A stretch of DNA of 64,000 bases, taken from contig CAZPXS010000004.1 in the NCBI GenBank assembly GCA_964590075.1, positions 1 through 64,000 on the forward strand. Direction: 5' to 3'. Positions 18,926-28,786 of the stretch are shown here, in pieces (positions within the stretch are counted from its first letter, which is position 1; each line of letters starts with the position of its first letter). The position numbers and the translations under genes are program-made. The stretch comes from JAGDVO01 sp964590075 [NCBI: uncultured Aquificales bacterium]. Lineage in GTDB: Bacteria > Thermosulfidibacterota > Thermosulfidibacteria > Thermosulfidibacterales. Below the pieces are notes generated by a model. It made no database searches, was not told the DNA's origin, and saw only the letters and a program-made list of their open reading frames with translations.

Positions 18926-20470
18926 ATGGCAGGAATTTATGTCAACACCAACATCCCGGCACTTGACACTCACATTAGGCTATCCCAGGCACAGGATAGC
19001 CTCCAGACTTCATTGAAGAAGCTCTCGTCTGGTTTGAGGATCACGGGTGCAGCCGATGACGCAAGTGGTCTCGCAATCAGTGAGAAGTTGAGAACCCAGG
19101 TAAAAGGTCTTGACAGAGCTGCCCTCAACTCTCAGGATGCTATAAGTTTACTCCAGACTGCTGAAGGTGCTCTCAATACGGTACACGGAATTCTTCAGAG
19201 GATGAGGGAACTTGCGGTTCAGGCGGCCAACGAGACACTTACCGCAACGGACAGGGTTGAGATCCAGAAGGAGATTGAACAGTTAAAAGGCGAAATCGAC
19301 AGAATCTCGAGAACCACCGAGTTTAACACCAAGAAGCTACTGAATGGCGATGCAACCGTCGTATGGACTAGTGACAAGATAGGTATCGAGGTTATTGCAA
19401 GGGATGTGGCTAAGGATTTCGGTACGCATTTGGTAAAGATTAATGGTAGTGGTGGTCAGGTTCAGGTACAGGAGAGTAACATATTTAGAACCGCCGGTGC
19501 AAGAGCGGCTGCTACCTCTACCACACAGCTACAAAATTTAGCTAACTTCTACGATCCAGATGGTAACTTTATACTTGCCACACCCAAGAAACTGACCGTA
19601 TGGAATGGTTCTAAGAGTGTGGATATCCAGCTTGAGGCTACGATGACCCTTAGTGACGTTGCAACTAAGATACAGAGTGCTATGGAGACCCTCGGTCTAA
19701 GTGGTAGTCAGGTTAGATACGTTAGTAGCACTGGAACCCTAGTTGTTGCAAGTGGTGTTGTTGGAAAGGCTGGTGAGGTCTTCTTTAGCGGAGATGAGGA
19801 TGTAATGAAGGCATTTGGATTTACCGTAAGACAGGCTGGAGTAGATCCAACGTTGACGGTTAAAGTATTTAACGGAACTTCGAGTACCAGTGGTACTTTG
19901 GCTACCGCAAATATTGCAACTAACACAGCGAGAAACATCGTACAGGGTATAGATCTGAAATTTACCCAGTTAAACGTGGGAGTGAGTGTTAGTGTTAAGA
20001 TCCTCAGTAGTGCTAATGGAACTGTTAGTGCTAGTATAACTACAACAACATCGAGCTTTACCATACACCTTGTTGATCACTCCCTAACTTTCCACATCGG
20101 TGCAAACAAGAATCAGACTATGAATATGGCTATAGGTAGGATAGATACAGTTTCCCTTGGAATCGATAATCTACTCGTGGTTGATAAGACCGCTGCCGAG
20201 GAGGCTATAAAGAAACTCGATAGTGCTATAGCCATAGTCTCCAGCGAACGTGGTAAGATGGGTGCGGTCATCAACAGGTTACAGAAGACGATAGATAACC
20301 TCAATATCCAGAAGAAGAACATGAGTGCAAGTGAATCGAGAATAAGGGATCTCGACATGGCAGCTGAGACAACCAAGTTCACAAAGAGCCAGATCCTCAG
20401 CCAGACTGCAATAGCTATGTTGGCTCAGGCAAACGCCATTCCACAGATGGTACTACAGCTTCTTAGGTAA
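18926..20470 (+). CDS. fliC: Flagellin
   Basis: Filament subunit of 514 residues. The conserved D0/D1 N-terminal region (about 1-140) has 'LKKLSSGLRI', 'GAADDASGLAISEKLR' and 'LQRMRELAVQAANET'. The matching C-terminal coiled region (about 415-514) ends in the usual 'ILSQTAIAMLAQAN...LQLLR'. The middle (about 145-400) is Ser/Thr/Gly/Val-rich and would be the exposed D2/D3 domain, a likely place for pseudaminic-type O-glycans given pseB/pseC and Maf nearby. AAGGAGGT lies six bases before the ATG. Transcribed from its own sigma-28-type promoter and closed by a GC-rich terminator. Confidence 0.97.
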   Translation: MAGIYVNTNIPALDTHIRLSQAQDSLQTSLKKLSSGLRITGAADDASGLAISEKLRTQVKGLDRAALNSQDAISLLQTAEGALNTVHGILQRMRELAVQAANETLTATDRVEIQKEIEQLKGEIDRISRTTEFNTKKLLNGDATVVWTSDKIGIEVIARDVAKDFGTHLVKINGSGGQVQVQESNIFRTAGARAAATSTTQLQNLANFYDPDGNFILATPKKLTVWNGSKSVDIQLEATMTLSDVATKIQSAMETLGLSGSQVRYVSSTGTLVVASGVVGKAGEVFFSGDEDVMKAFGFTVRQAGVDPTLTVKVFNGTSSTSGTLATANIATNTARNIVQGIDLKFTQLNVGVSVSVKILSSANGTVSASITTTTSSFTIHLVDHSLTFHIGANKNQTMNMAIGRIDTVSLGIDNLLVVDKTAAEEAIKKLDSAIAIVSSERGKMGAVINRLQKTIDNLNIQKKNMSASESRIRDLDMAAETTKFTKSQILSQTAIAMLAQANAIPQMVLQLLR

Positions 20471-20479
20471 ATACTCGTA

Positions 20480-20515
20480 GGGAGGGGGTTATCCCCCCCC
20501 TCCTAATAGTTTTAT
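20480..20515 (+). terminator. Rho-independent terminator after flagellin
   Basis: GGAGGGGG at 20481-20488 pairs with CCCCCTCC at 20496-20503 around a short TTATCCC loop, then a T-rich run follows. It sits ten bases after the flagellin stop and would separate the abundant flagellin mRNA from flaG. Confidence 0.8.
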
Positions 20516-20552
20516 TTAAGTTTTTGTGAGCCATTTCTTGGGAGTAGAAGGG

Positions 20553-20954
20553 ATGGCGGATAGGGTTGAATTCATAAGGGCAAATATAAGTGGGGCTAGT
20601 CAGGTTTTAGATCAGAAAACCACAGGCTCCGATGTATCCACAGTGAGCCCTAAATCTAATATTATAGATGATAAGGATAAATTAGCTATTAAGGATGATA
20701 AGAAGGATGATAATAGTAAGATAAGGTTAGGTAGAAGGGAAGAGGATTTAAAAAGCATATTAAACAAGATAAACGATGTTATGAGGATCTTTGATATAGA
20801 GAGAAGATACCAGATGGAAAGGGTAATGCATCAGGTTGTTGTAAAATTCGTGGATGTTAGGGAAAATAGAGTTATAGACCAGATACCGCCGGAAGAGGTG
20901 ATAAGAAGATACCACAGAATGATAGAGTATTTCAGGAAAGTATTTGGTCTATAA
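20553..20954 (+). CDS. flaG: FlaG-family flagellar protein
   Basis: 133-residue protein with a charged, poorly conserved N-terminal half rich in Asp/Lys and a C-terminal FlaG domain with 'VVVKFVDVRENRVIDQIPPEE'. FlaG proteins are encoded beside flagellin and affect filament length. The ATG at 20553 is favoured because GGGAG is placed correctly; the frame is open nine codons earlier from a GTG with no ribosome site. The final 23 bases overlap the convergent Maf gene. Confidence 0.9.
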   Translation: MADRVEFIRANISGASQVLDQKTTGSDVSTVSPKSNIIDDKDKLAIKDDKKDDNSKIRLGRREEDLKSILNKINDVMRIFDIERRYQMERVMHQVVVKFVDVRENRVIDQIPPEEVIRRYHRMIEYFRKVFGL

Positions 20955-22842
20955 TGTTATTAGCCAGATCGAGCCTCTGGGAAGTTACTTCTATAATAGC
21001 CTCCATAACTTTAAACCATTCGGCGTGTTTTGCTACTATCTCTACATTTGCAAAATTTATATTTTCATACTTCTCATATATCGCGGTAAACTCAACGGTT
21101 GATGTTATAAGATATGGCTGGACTATATGCATTAGATACAGGTAAAACATTCTATGAGTTATGTATCGTATCTTGAGTTTGTTTATCTCCTCAAGCAAAG
21201 ACTTTGTTTTTTCTATTTCTTCCTTTGTTAAAGTTTCAGAGTTTCTATTTAAAATTGAACCTACAACTTCTTCGTTGAATTTTTCTATTTTCTCCCTCAT
21301 TTTTCTAAAATCTGATAGAAGTTCATTGACAAAAATTCTGGTTTCCTCTACTTGTTCTCTTAATTTGATAAGGTCCTCCTTGATCTCATGTTCCGATGGA
21401 ACTTTCAATCTACTCCGGATATTATCCGCTACGTGCAGTCTCTCACCTATATAGTTATCTATCACTTCTTTTAGAGTCATGATTTTAGTTCCAGCTATTC
21501 TTGCTCCTCCCTCCGTTGCGTTTATACATATACCTTTATAGTTTGCTATATCGTACTCGAAATGTTTTAAAAACATGTACCAGACAGGTGTAGTAAGAAC
21601 CTTTTCGCTATAGTTTCCTGGAACATAAAAGGTATCGTTACTTGGTTTTACCGCATTTTCTCCATAGACATTACCTTCTACGTGGCTTTCACCAGTTTCC
21701 GCAAAGGCTAAGTCCTGTCCGATAAGCACTATCGGATTACAACCCATGAATTCCGCTATCTTAAAACTCATGTTCGCACAGGATGGGCCTATAGGAAGCA
21801 TCCCCTTATCTATGCCGAGCCATTCAAAATGGGCGAATCTTCGGTAGGTTATTATGTGTGGACCCTTATAGGTCCCGTAGACCTCAGGCACAACAACGGG
21901 GCAGGAGGCAAGCCATGTGTTTACTAGTTCTTCCTCCGGAATATCCTTGAAGAATGGTACCACCTCCGGTACCCTCTCAAGAGCGGTAACTATGTGAGGC
22001 CTTATACCTCTTTTTAGTAGAGGTTTTAGGGATGCATCACAACATATTATTACCGCTCTATCCTCTATCTCTTTTAGTAGATCCACATTCTTTTTCAAGG
22101 AGGGGCCTGCTGCAACACATATTGCTGGTTTACCCTGGAAGGCGTTTTCGAGATCCTTTACCCCCGGATTTGAGACTATATGGGGAATGTTCCTTATTAT
22201 ATTATCGAGGCCGATGAGGGAATCCTTTGGATCGTTACCGTAAAACAGCAATGTTTCTCTTATAGCATCCTTTAGGGCTTTTAGTGCGTTCATATAGTAG
22301 TTCTTATCTATGGCGAAGGAAGGTTCATGAACCACTATTTTGACTACCTTTGCAAATTGGATCTTATCCCACGGATTGTCCATATAGCTTCTTAGGAATG
22401 GATAAACCCTCTCTGGAGGTAAGCCAACCATCAACTCACATCTCGGATCCAAAAGTATCTCACTTATATCCATGTTTTGTAGAACTACCTTTAACCAACC
22501 TGGATCTTTCTCTATTATCAGGTAGTATCTTATAAGATGGCCCTTTTTGTTGAGAAAGGCCAATGGATAATAACCGAGTCCCATACCGAAAAATACGATA
22601 AAGGCGGGGTATCTATTCTCAGGTTTGTTAACTATACTATTTGCCTCGAACCTCGGATCTCTACTGTGCATCCATATCCTTTTTCCTGAATGTTCAATTA
22701 TGGCGTTCGGATCCCCCGTTATGGGATCAATTATGAGTTCTACCTTTGGCACCTTTGCGTTTTTAACGAGGGTCGCTATATGGGGCCAACGACTCCTTAG
22801 TATGTTAAACTGTTTTTCAAATAGTTTTTTCTTCGAAACCAT
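20932..22842 (-). CDS. Motility accessory factor (Maf), flagellin glycosyltransferase, DUF115
   Basis: 636-residue protein with the DUF115/MptE-like central domain (about residues 200-420). Visible segments are 'GKPAICVAAGPSLKKNV', VIICCDASLKPLLKRGIRPHI, 'GPSCANMSFKIAEFMGC' and 'IVLIGQDLAFAETGESH'. Maf proteins transfer pseudaminic or legionaminic acid to flagellin, matching the pse genes and flagellin close by. The C-terminus (about 460-636) is helical and charged. The start overlaps the mqnC stop (TGATG), so it is cotranscribed with menaquinone genes rather than with the flagellar genes. Confidence 0.92.
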   Translation of the reverse strand: MVSKKKLFEKQFNILRSRWPHIATLVKNAKVPKVELIIDPITGDPNAIIEHSGKRIWMHSRDPRFEANSIVNKPENRYPAFIVFFGMGLGYYPLAFLNKKGHLIRYYLIIEKDPGWLKVVLQNMDISEILLDPRCELMVGLPPERVYPFLRSYMDNPWDKIQFAKVVKIVVHEPSFAIDKNYYMNALKALKDAIRETLLFYGNDPKDSLIGLDNIIRNIPHIVSNPGVKDLENAFQGKPAICVAAGPSLKKNVDLLKEIEDRAVIICCDASLKPLLKRGIRPHIVTALERVPEVVPFFKDIPEEELVNTWLASCPVVVPEVYGTYKGPHIITYRRFAHFEWLGIDKGMLPIGPSCANMSFKIAEFMGCNPIVLIGQDLAFAETGESHVEGNVYGENAVKPSNDTFYVPGNYSEKVLTTPVWYMFLKHFEYDIANYKGICINATEGGARIAGTKIMTLKEVIDNYIGERLHVADNIRSRLKVPSEHEIKEDLIKLREQVEETRIFVNELLSDFRKMREKIEKFNEEVVGSILNRNSETLTKEEIEKTKSLLEEINKLKIRYITHRMFYLYLMHIVQPYLITSTVEFTAIYEKYENINFANVEIVAKHAEWFKVMEAIIEVTSQRLDLANNIIDQILS

Positions 22843-23921
22843 CAGAAGACCTCCAGAATCCTGTATAGTACATCTCTTTTTGCAGGTGTAAATCCTGCCT
22901 CTCTTATCATTATAAGTAACTCATCCAAACTCATCCTATATGAGACTCCTGCCGATTTTACCACATTTTCCTCTATCATGAGTGAGCCAAAATCGTTTGC
23001 ACCAAAGAATAGAGCTATTTGTGCGAATTTGCCACCTTGGGTAACCCACGATGCCTGTATGTTGTCAAAATTATCGAGGAATATCCTTGATATGGCTAAC
23101 AGCCTCAGATAATAAGCTCCAGTTGCTTTATCTATATGTTCGAGCTCTGTGTTCTTAGGTTGAAAGGTCCATGGTATAAAGGCAGTGAAACCACCGGTTT
23201 TATCCTGAAGATCCCTTATACTACTTAGGTGTTCTATCACTTCCTCTTTCTTTTCTATGTGTCCTGCCATCATGGTTGCACTACTTCTCATTCCCAGTTT
23301 GTGGGCGACTTCCATAACATGGAGCCATTCATCCTTGGTACACTTATTTGGCGATAGGATACCTCTAACCCTATCGCTGAGTATCTCCGCACCTCCACCA
23401 GGGATCGTATCGAGCCCGGCATTTCTTAGCCTTATTAAAACTTCCTCTATACTCAATCCTTCGATTTTAGCTAAAAATACTATCTCGGGAGCCGATAGGC
23501 CATGTATGTGTAAATCTTGGTATCTCTCTTTAATGCTTCTAAAGGTGTCTTCAAACCATTTGAGCCTCAGTTTTGGATTGAGTCCACCCTGAAATAGGAT
23601 GCTGGTTGCTCCAAGACCTATCGCCTCATCTATTTTTTTGAATAGGGTTTCCATATCTATTATATAGCCCTTTTCCCTCCAGAAGGCACAGAACTTACAT
23701 CTACTCACACACTCATCGGTGTAATTTATGTTCCTATCTATAAGGAAGGTCACTATTTTTTCTGGATGCTTCCTAAACCTCATTATGTTGGCCAGATACC
23801 CCAGCGTGTATAGATCGAGACTCTCGAAGGCCTCTAACGCTTCCTCCTCACTTATCCTGATTCCTTTTTCAATCTTATCTTCAATGGTTTTTGCTATAGA
23901 AGCTGAGTTCCGGTAGCTCAT
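22842..23921 (-). CDS. mqnC: Cyclic dehypoxanthine futalosine synthase
   Basis: Radical SAM enzyme of the futalosine menaquinone pathway that closes the cyclic intermediate from dehypoxanthine futalosine. The 359-residue protein has the cluster motif CVSRCKFCAF (CxxxCxxC), then 'LFQGGLNPKLRLKWFEDT', '[18 protein letters not shown]' and MMAGHIEKKEEV, which match MqnC. It overlaps the mqnA end by 41 bases. mqnB and mqnD are not in the window. Confidence 0.95.
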   Translation of the reverse strand: MSYRNSASIAKTIEDKIEKGIRISEEEALEAFESLDLYTLGYLANIMRFRKHPEKIVTFLIDRNINYTDECVSRCKFCAFWREKGYIIDMETLFKKIDEAIGLGATSILFQGGLNPKLRLKWFEDTFRSIKERYQDLHIHGLSAPEIVFLAKIEGLSIEEVLIRLRNAGLDTIPGGGAEILSDRVRGILSPNKCTKDEWLHVMEVAHKLGMRSSATMMAGHIEKKEEVIEHLSSIRDLQDKTGGFTAFIPWTFQPKNTELEHIDKATGAYYLRLLAISRIFLDNFDNIQASWVTQGGKFAQIALFFGANDFGSLMIEENVVKSAGVSYRMSLDELLIMIREAGFTPAKRDVLYRILEVF

Positions 23922-24717
23922 CGAGAAACTTCTCCCTGTAGGCTATATCAAAAAATCTAACTAATCCCTTGATGTAGTTTTTACCAAGATCAAAATGTAG
24001 AGTCCTTAGATACCTTATGCAATCGCTATAGGGGATCCCGAGTTCCTTTGATTTTTCCATTGCGATTTTTCTATAATTTTTCTTACCAACATCCTTACTT
24101 TTATATATCATACCTATCACGGTATCTATATCTTCGTTCTTTTTATTTAAGGAAGATCTATTTACGCACCACAGGGCGAAGACAAAGGGTAAACCGGTGA
24201 GGCCATACCATATTTCTGCAAGATCATAAACGTATCTGTAGTCATTGTGGTGTCTCAACGTGAGAGCGTCATCTCCTATAACTAGTACACCGTAATGATT
24301 ATCGGTCGGTATGCCCCTTGAGTATTCAAATTCCTCTATCTTCGGTTTTATGCCGAGATTCCTAAAGTATATCAATAGAAGTATCTTGGAAGTGAGAGAT
24401 GCATTAGTCAGATAAACCTTTTTCCCTTCGAGTTTCTCTATCGGTTCTCTACTGAGAAATAGTACACTCATAACGCTTTTTCTCGCACCTATTGATAGAT
24501 TGGGTAGTATAACTAGATTTCTGTGGTTCTTTGCGTACTCGAAGGATGAGATCACCGATATGTCTATATCCTCCTCCTCAAGTAGCCTGTTAAGCACTGT
24601 TGGCACTCCCTTTACTAAAACCGTGTTTCTCGGTAGTTTGACGATCCCCTTTTCTATACCGTAGTAAACTGGGAAAGTGTTCAAATAGTTTATCACGCCC
24701 ACCTTTACTATTATCAA
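23881..24717 (-). CDS. mqnA: Chorismate dehydratase
   Basis: First committed enzyme of futalosine menaquinone synthesis: chorismate to 3-enolpyruvyl-benzoate. The 278-residue protein has the periplasmic-binding-protein-like fold with the family start 'VGVINYLNTFPVYYGIE', 'DISVISSFEYAKN' and 'GLPFVFALWCVNR'. The start overlaps the mqnE stop by four bases (ATGA). Its substrate comes from the shikimate pathway whose first two enzymes are encoded at 47.6-49.4 kb. Confidence 0.94.
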   Translation of the reverse strand: MIIVKVGVINYLNTFPVYYGIEKGIVKLPRNTVLVKGVPTVLNRLLEEEDIDISVISSFEYAKNHRNLVILPNLSIGARKSVMSVLFLSREPIEKLEGKKVYLTNASLTSKILLLIYFRNLGIKPKIEEFEYSRGIPTDNHYGVLVIGDDALTLRHHNDYRYVYDLAEIWYGLTGLPFVFALWCVNRSSLNKKNEDIDTVIGMIYKSKDVGKKNYRKIAMEKSKELGIPYSDCIRYLRTLHFDLGKNYIKGLVRFFDIAYREKFLDELPELSFYSKNH

Positions 24718-25820
24718 TCGAAAACCTCCACCTTTCTGTATAATCCATCCCTCTCCACAGGGATCTTACCCACCTCTCTAATTATCCTTATTATTCTGTC
24801 CTTTGTTATATAATCGGGAGAACTTGCACCGGCCGAATGGGCTATCTTTTCGCCGTAGACGGTTCCCTCTATCTCACTTGCCCCTGCTATAAGGGAAAAT
24901 TGGGCTATGTTCTCACCGAGCATCACCCAGTAAGCCTTTATGTGGGGGATGTTGTGTAGCATCAGTCTTGATACCGCTATTGTTCTTATGTCATCGATGC
25001 CGTAGGATTCCCTTTTTATCTTTATCTTATCCGTCTTTTGGTATCTCAGTGGGATGAAGGATTGAAAACCTTGAGTTTCCTCCTGTAGATCTCTCAACCT
25101 TAGAAGATGCTTTACCCTGTCCTCTATATCCTCTATGTGTCCGTATAGCATTGTACAGTTCGTCTTTATCCCCAGTTTATGGGCGGTTTTATGTATCTCG
25201 AGCCATCTATCCGCACTTATCTTTTCGGGACATATCCTCCCTCTTACCTTTTCATCGAGTATCTCCGCACCTCCCCCTGGCATACAATCGAGCCCAGCCT
25301 CCTTGAGTTCCATAAGTACTTCCTCTACCGATTTGCCCCCTATTTTTGAAAGGTGATCTATCTCTACGGCTGTGTAAGCCTTTAGGGTTAGGGTGGGATA
25401 CCTTTTCTTTATCTCTCCTATGATCTCAACATAGTATTGGTAGGGCCAGTTGGGATGTAGGGCACTTACTATATGTATCTCTCGAGCTCCGTTATTTACC
25501 GCTTCCTCAACGAGTCTTAATATATCTTCTATTTTAAGCTCATACCCACCATCCTCTCCGATTCTCTTAGAAAAGGCACAGAATTTACACCTATTTACGC
25601 AGTAGTTTGTCGGATTTATGTGTCTATTAACGGAGAAGAACCTCTCTCTACCATGTTTCATTTCGGTTAAATAATTAGCTAAACCTATAAGTCCAAAAAA
25701 ATCTTCGGTTTTATAAAGGAACAATCCATCGTCAAAGGATAGAGGAATACCGTTTTCTATCTTTTCCAGGATTTCAAAAAGCCTTTTATCAGTTATCCTC
25801 AAGTTTTCTGATCTTTGCAA
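24714..25820 (-). CDS. mqnE: Aminofutalosine synthase
   Basis: Radical SAM enzyme joining 3-enolpyruvyl-benzoate to a 5'-deoxyadenosyl radical. The 368-residue protein has [10 protein letters not shown] as cluster motif, '[11 protein letters not shown]', '[15 protein letters not shown]', '[19 protein letters not shown]' and [12 protein letters not shown], typical of MqnE. It is paralogous to mqnC two genes on. It overlaps the methyltransferase upstream by 32 bases and mqnA by four. Confidence 0.95.
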   Translation of the reverse strand: MQRSENLRITDKRLFEILEKIENGIPLSFDDGLFLYKTEDFFGLIGLANYLTEMKHGRERFFSVNRHINPTNYCVNRCKFCAFSKRIGEDGGYELKIEDILRLVEEAVNNGAREIHIVSALHPNWPYQYYVEIIGEIKKRYPTLTLKAYTAVEIDHLSKIGGKSVEEVLMELKEAGLDCMPGGGAEILDEKVRGRICPEKISADRWLEIHKTAHKLGIKTNCTMLYGHIEDIEDRVKHLLRLRDLQEETQGFQSFIPLRYQKTDKIKIKRESYGIDDIRTIAVSRLMLHNIPHIKAYWVMLGENIAQFSLIAGASEIEGTVYGEKIAHSAGASSPDYITKDRIIRIIREVGKIPVERDGLYRKVEVFD

Positions 25821-26733
25821 CGAAAAAACCTCCCACTTCGTTTTTATGGGGGTAAACTCTTATAGCCTTTTTCACCTCCCTATTGAACCTTTTGTCTCCA
25901 AAACTCTCCATCCCCTCCGATATATTTAGTCCTGGGAGATTTATCTCTTCCAGTTTAGCCTTGTAGTTTTCCAAAAGATAGGAGATCACCTCTTCGTTTT
26001 CCTCTGGGCTAAAGGTACAGGTGGAGTAGACTATTATTCCGCCTGGTTTTACGGCTTTGTAAGCCGAGATTAGAAGACTCCTCTGTAGATTTGATAGTTT
26101 TTTGTATCCCCATGGTTTCCAGTTATAGATGGCCTTATAACTCTTTCTTATCGTACCCTCCGAGGAACAGGGTGCGTCAACCAGAACTTTGTCGAAATAG
26201 TTTGGAAGTATCTTGCCAAATCTCGTTCCATCGGCCATTGTGACCATCACGTTTACCGCACCCATCCTCTCTATGTTGCTCGTGAGAGCCTTTATCCTAT
26301 CCACGCTCACATCATTTGCGATTATGGTACCTCTATTTGCCATCATATCCGCTATCTGTGTAGTTTTGCTACCAGGTGAAGCACACATATCGAGTATAAC
26401 CTCACTAGGCTTTGGATCGAGTACCACAGGAGGTATCATGGAATCTGCCGATTGAATGTATATTATACCTGCAAAATGCTCCCACCAGTTACCTATGTTT
26501 TCCTCTTCCTCGATGTTTTCGATAAAGTAGCCTTTGTTGTACCAGGGGATCTGCTTTAACACCAATCCCCTTTTTCTCAAGGTTTCAAGAATCCTTCCCT
26601 CCTCACCCTTAAGTGTGTTTATCCTTATACTTGGCTTTAAAGGTCTTTTTATAGACTCAAGGAACTCTTCTAACTCATCACCGAATATTTCCCGCCATCT
26701 TTTTAAAAGTTCTTCGGGTATCTTCACTTCCAT
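25789..26733 (-). CDS. NOP2/Sun-family RNA m5C methyltransferase, archaeal-like
   Basis: 314-residue SAM-dependent methyltransferase with '[18 protein letters not shown]' (motif I), '[15 protein letters not shown]' (motif IV, with the TCS-like PCS cysteine) and '[15 protein letters not shown]' (motif VI, catalytic Cys). It lacks the N-terminal NusB-like domain of bacterial RsmB and the C-terminal extension of RsmF. In length and order it resembles archaeal NOP2/Trm4-like proteins. Target RNA (rRNA or tRNA) cannot be decided. First gene of the mqnE-mqnA-mqnC-maf run. Confidence 0.88.
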   Translation of the reverse strand: MEVKIPEELLKRWREIFGDELEEFLESIKRPLKPSIRINTLKGEEGRILETLRKRGLVLKQIPWYNKGYFIENIEEEENIGNWWEHFAGIIYIQSADSMIPPVVLDPKPSEVILDMCASPGSKTTQIADMMANRGTIIANDVSVDRIKALTSNIERMGAVNVMVTMADGTRFGKILPNYFDKVLVDAPCSSEGTIRKSYKAIYNWKPWGYKKLSNLQRSLLISAYKAVKPGGIIVYSTCTFSPEENEEVISYLLENYKAKLEEINLPGLNISEGMESFGDKRFNREVKKAIRVYPHKNEVGGFFVAKIRKLEDN

Positions 26734-26744
26734 TCTACACCCTC

Positions 26745-26774
26745 TTGATATATGATTGCTACATCATTTACTAT
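26745..26774 (+). promoter_or_regulatory. Predicted sigma-70-type promoter of gltX
   Basis: TTGATA at 26745-26750 and TACTAT at 26769-26774 with an 18-base spacer, each 5/6 to consensus. It lies in the divergent gap upstream of gltX, placing a transcript start near 26781, ahead of the GGAGG at 26800. Confidence 0.6.
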
Positions 26775-26810
26775 GAAAAGACAACATTCGGTGTCTCCTG
26801 GAGGTGCTGT

Positions 26811-28229
26811 GTGGTAAGAGTACGCTTTGCTCCTAGTCCGACTGGTCATCTCCATATAGGTGGTGCCAGAACAGCCATATTTAACTGGCTATTTGCGAGG
26901 CATAATAAAGGTAAGTTTATACTTAGGATTGAGGATACCGATAGGACGAGATCGACTGAGGAGTTTATGGAAGAGATACTCGATTCGATGAAGTGGCTCG
27001 GCCTTGATTGGGATGAGGGTCCGTATAGACAGACCGATAGGTTTGACATCTACATGGGAGAGGCTAAAAGACTTATCGAATCCGGTAGGGCCTACTACTG
27101 TTGGTGTACTCCCGAGGAGCTGGAGGAGATAAAGGAGGAAATGAGGAAAAAATGTGGTATTCCAAAGTACGATGGTAGGTGTAGGAATAGAAAGGAGCCA
27201 AGGGAGGGTGTTAACCCTGTTATAAGGTTTAAGGTTAATAATGAGGGATATACGGTCTTTAACGATCTTATAAGGGGTGAGATAGCGTATCCTAACGAAC
27301 AGCTCGATGATTTCATAATCGTGAGAAGTGATGGCACTCCTACCTACAACTTTGTGGTTGTGGTGGATGATGCTTTTATGAACATAACCCATGTTATAAG
27401 AGGTGAGGATCATATAAACAACACTCCGAAACAGATTCAACTCTATGAGGCTCTCGGTTATCCTGTACCCTATTTTGCTCATGTTCCAATGATCCTGGGC
27501 CCTGATAGGAAGAAGTTATCAAAGAGACATGGAGCGGTTAGTGTAAGGGCCTATAGGGAGGAGGGGATATTACCTGAGGCCCTTTTCAACTTTCTCGTGA
27601 GGCTAGGATGGTCCTACGGAGATAGGGAGATCTTTAGTAAGGAGGAACTTATAGAGATATTCAGGCTCGAGGATGTTGGTAAGTCTCCCGCTGTTTATAA
27701 CTATGAAAAGCTACTTTGGCTAAACCAGCACTACATAAGGACCTATGACATCGATAAGCTCGTTGATATATACGTGGAGTTCCTTATAAAGGAAGGGATT
27801 GTAGGTAGCGAGAACATACCGCCTAGGGACTATCTTAGGGAGGTTGTTTTGGCCTTTAGGGATAGGTCGAGGACCATTAAGGAGATGGTACAGTTCTCAA
27901 GTTTCCTATATAGGGATGATATCGATTACGATCCCGAGGGTGTCAAGAAGTTCTTTACAGAGGAAAAGATCCCTTACCTTGAGAGTCTCATTGAAGAGGT
28001 TGAAAATAGAGAAACTCTTACCCCTCAGGTTGTGGAGGAAATATTTAACACGGTTATAACAAAACACAACATCAAACTTAAGGATATAGCTCAGACTGTG
28101 AGAGTAGCGATTACGGGTAAAACTGTGAGTCCAGGTTTGGTTGAGATTATAGTTTTGACAGGGAAGGAGAAGTTGATTAGAAGAATTAAAAAAGCTATTG
28201 ATTTTATTAAAACCTCAAGGGAGGTGTAG
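26811..28229 (+). CDS. gltX: Glutamyl-tRNA synthetase
   Basis: Class I synthetase charging tRNA-Glu (and perhaps tRNA-Gln, given gatC). The start is placed at GTG 26811 with GGAGG six bases upstream, because the canonical '[18 protein letters not shown]' (HIGH motif as HIGG) begins almost at once; the frame is open further up with no family sequence. The second signature is KLSKRHG (KMSKS equivalent). '[11 protein letters not shown]' and '[12 protein letters not shown]' resemble the zinc-binding insertion. 472 residues, normal length. Two bases separate it from the nitroreductase gene. Confidence 0.96.
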   Translation: MVRVRFAPSPTGHLHIGGARTAIFNWLFARHNKGKFILRIEDTDRTRSTEEFMEEILDSMKWLGLDWDEGPYRQTDRFDIYMGEAKRLIESGRAYYCWCTPEELEEIKEEMRKKCGIPKYDGRCRNRKEPREGVNPVIRFKVNNEGYTVFNDLIRGEIAYPNEQLDDFIIVRSDGTPTYNFVVVVDDAFMNITHVIRGEDHINNTPKQIQLYEALGYPVPYFAHVPMILGPDRKKLSKRHGAVSVRAYREEGILPEALFNFLVRLGWSYGDREIFSKEELIEIFRLEDVGKSPAVYNYEKLLWLNQHYIRTYDIDKLVDIYVEFLIKEGIVGSENIPPRDYLREVVLAFRDRSRTIKEMVQFSSFLYRDDIDYDPEGVKKFFTEEKIPYLESLIEEVENRETLTPQVVEEIFNTVITKHNIKLKDIAQTVRVAITGKTVSPGLVEIIVLTGKEKLIRRIKKAIDFIKTSREV

Positions 28230-28231
28230 CG

Positions 28232-28786
28232 ATGGAATTCTTTGAAGTCATAAGGACAAGGAGAAGTATAAGAAAGATGAAGCCAGATCCTATCCCTGAG
28301 TCTGACCTTATGAAGATACTGGAAGCTATAAAATGGGCACCTTCCTGGGCTAATACCCAGTGTTGGGAGATAATCGTTGTTACCGATCCTGAGATTAAGA
28401 AGAAACTACAGGAGACTCTCCCTCCTAACAATCCTGCCTATAATGCCTGTGGTGTAGCTCCTGTTTTACTTGTTGGTGTTGCAAAGAGGAATACATCAGG
28501 TTTTTACAAGGGGAAGGTAACCACCGATAAAGGAGATTGGTATATGTTCGATATGGGTATAGCCCTTGAACATGCCGTTTTGGCTGCATGGGATCTTGGT
28601 ATAGGATCGGTTCACGTTGGTCTCTTTGATCACAAAAAGGCTGCCGAGATCTTGGAGGTACCGGAGGGTTATGAGGTAGTTGAAATAATACCTCTTGGTT
28701 ATCCTGAAGTTATACCACCTGCTCCAAAAAGGAGGGAGGTTGAGGAGTTTACCCATTACAATAAGTTCGGGAGGAAGGAGAAATGA
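28232..28786 (+). CDS. Nitroreductase-family flavoprotein
   Basis: 184-residue member of the FMN-dependent nitroreductase family. The N-terminal '[15 protein letters not shown]' binds FMN phosphate, '[17 protein letters not shown]' is the family's second signature, and '[14 protein letters not shown]' closes the fold. Such proteins reduce quinones, nitroaromatics or flavins; the physiological substrate is unknown. It lies between gltX and ilvE with a two-base gap and a four-base overlap, so it belongs to that operon. A paralog lies at 38.9 kb. Confidence 0.88.
   Translation: MEFFEVIRTRRSIRKMKPDPIPESDLMKILEAIKWAPSWANTQCWEIIVVTDPEIKKKLQETLPPNNPAYNACGVAPVLLVGVAKRNTSGFYKGKVTTDKGDWYMFDMGIALEHAVLAAWDLGIGSVHVGLFDHKKAAEILEVPEGYEVVEIIPLGYPEVIPPAPKRREVEEFTHYNKFGRKEK

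Noticed and set aside
26745-26810. N-terminal extension of gltX
   Set aside because: These codons overlap the predicted promoter and ribosome site; the canonical protein starts at GTG 26811.
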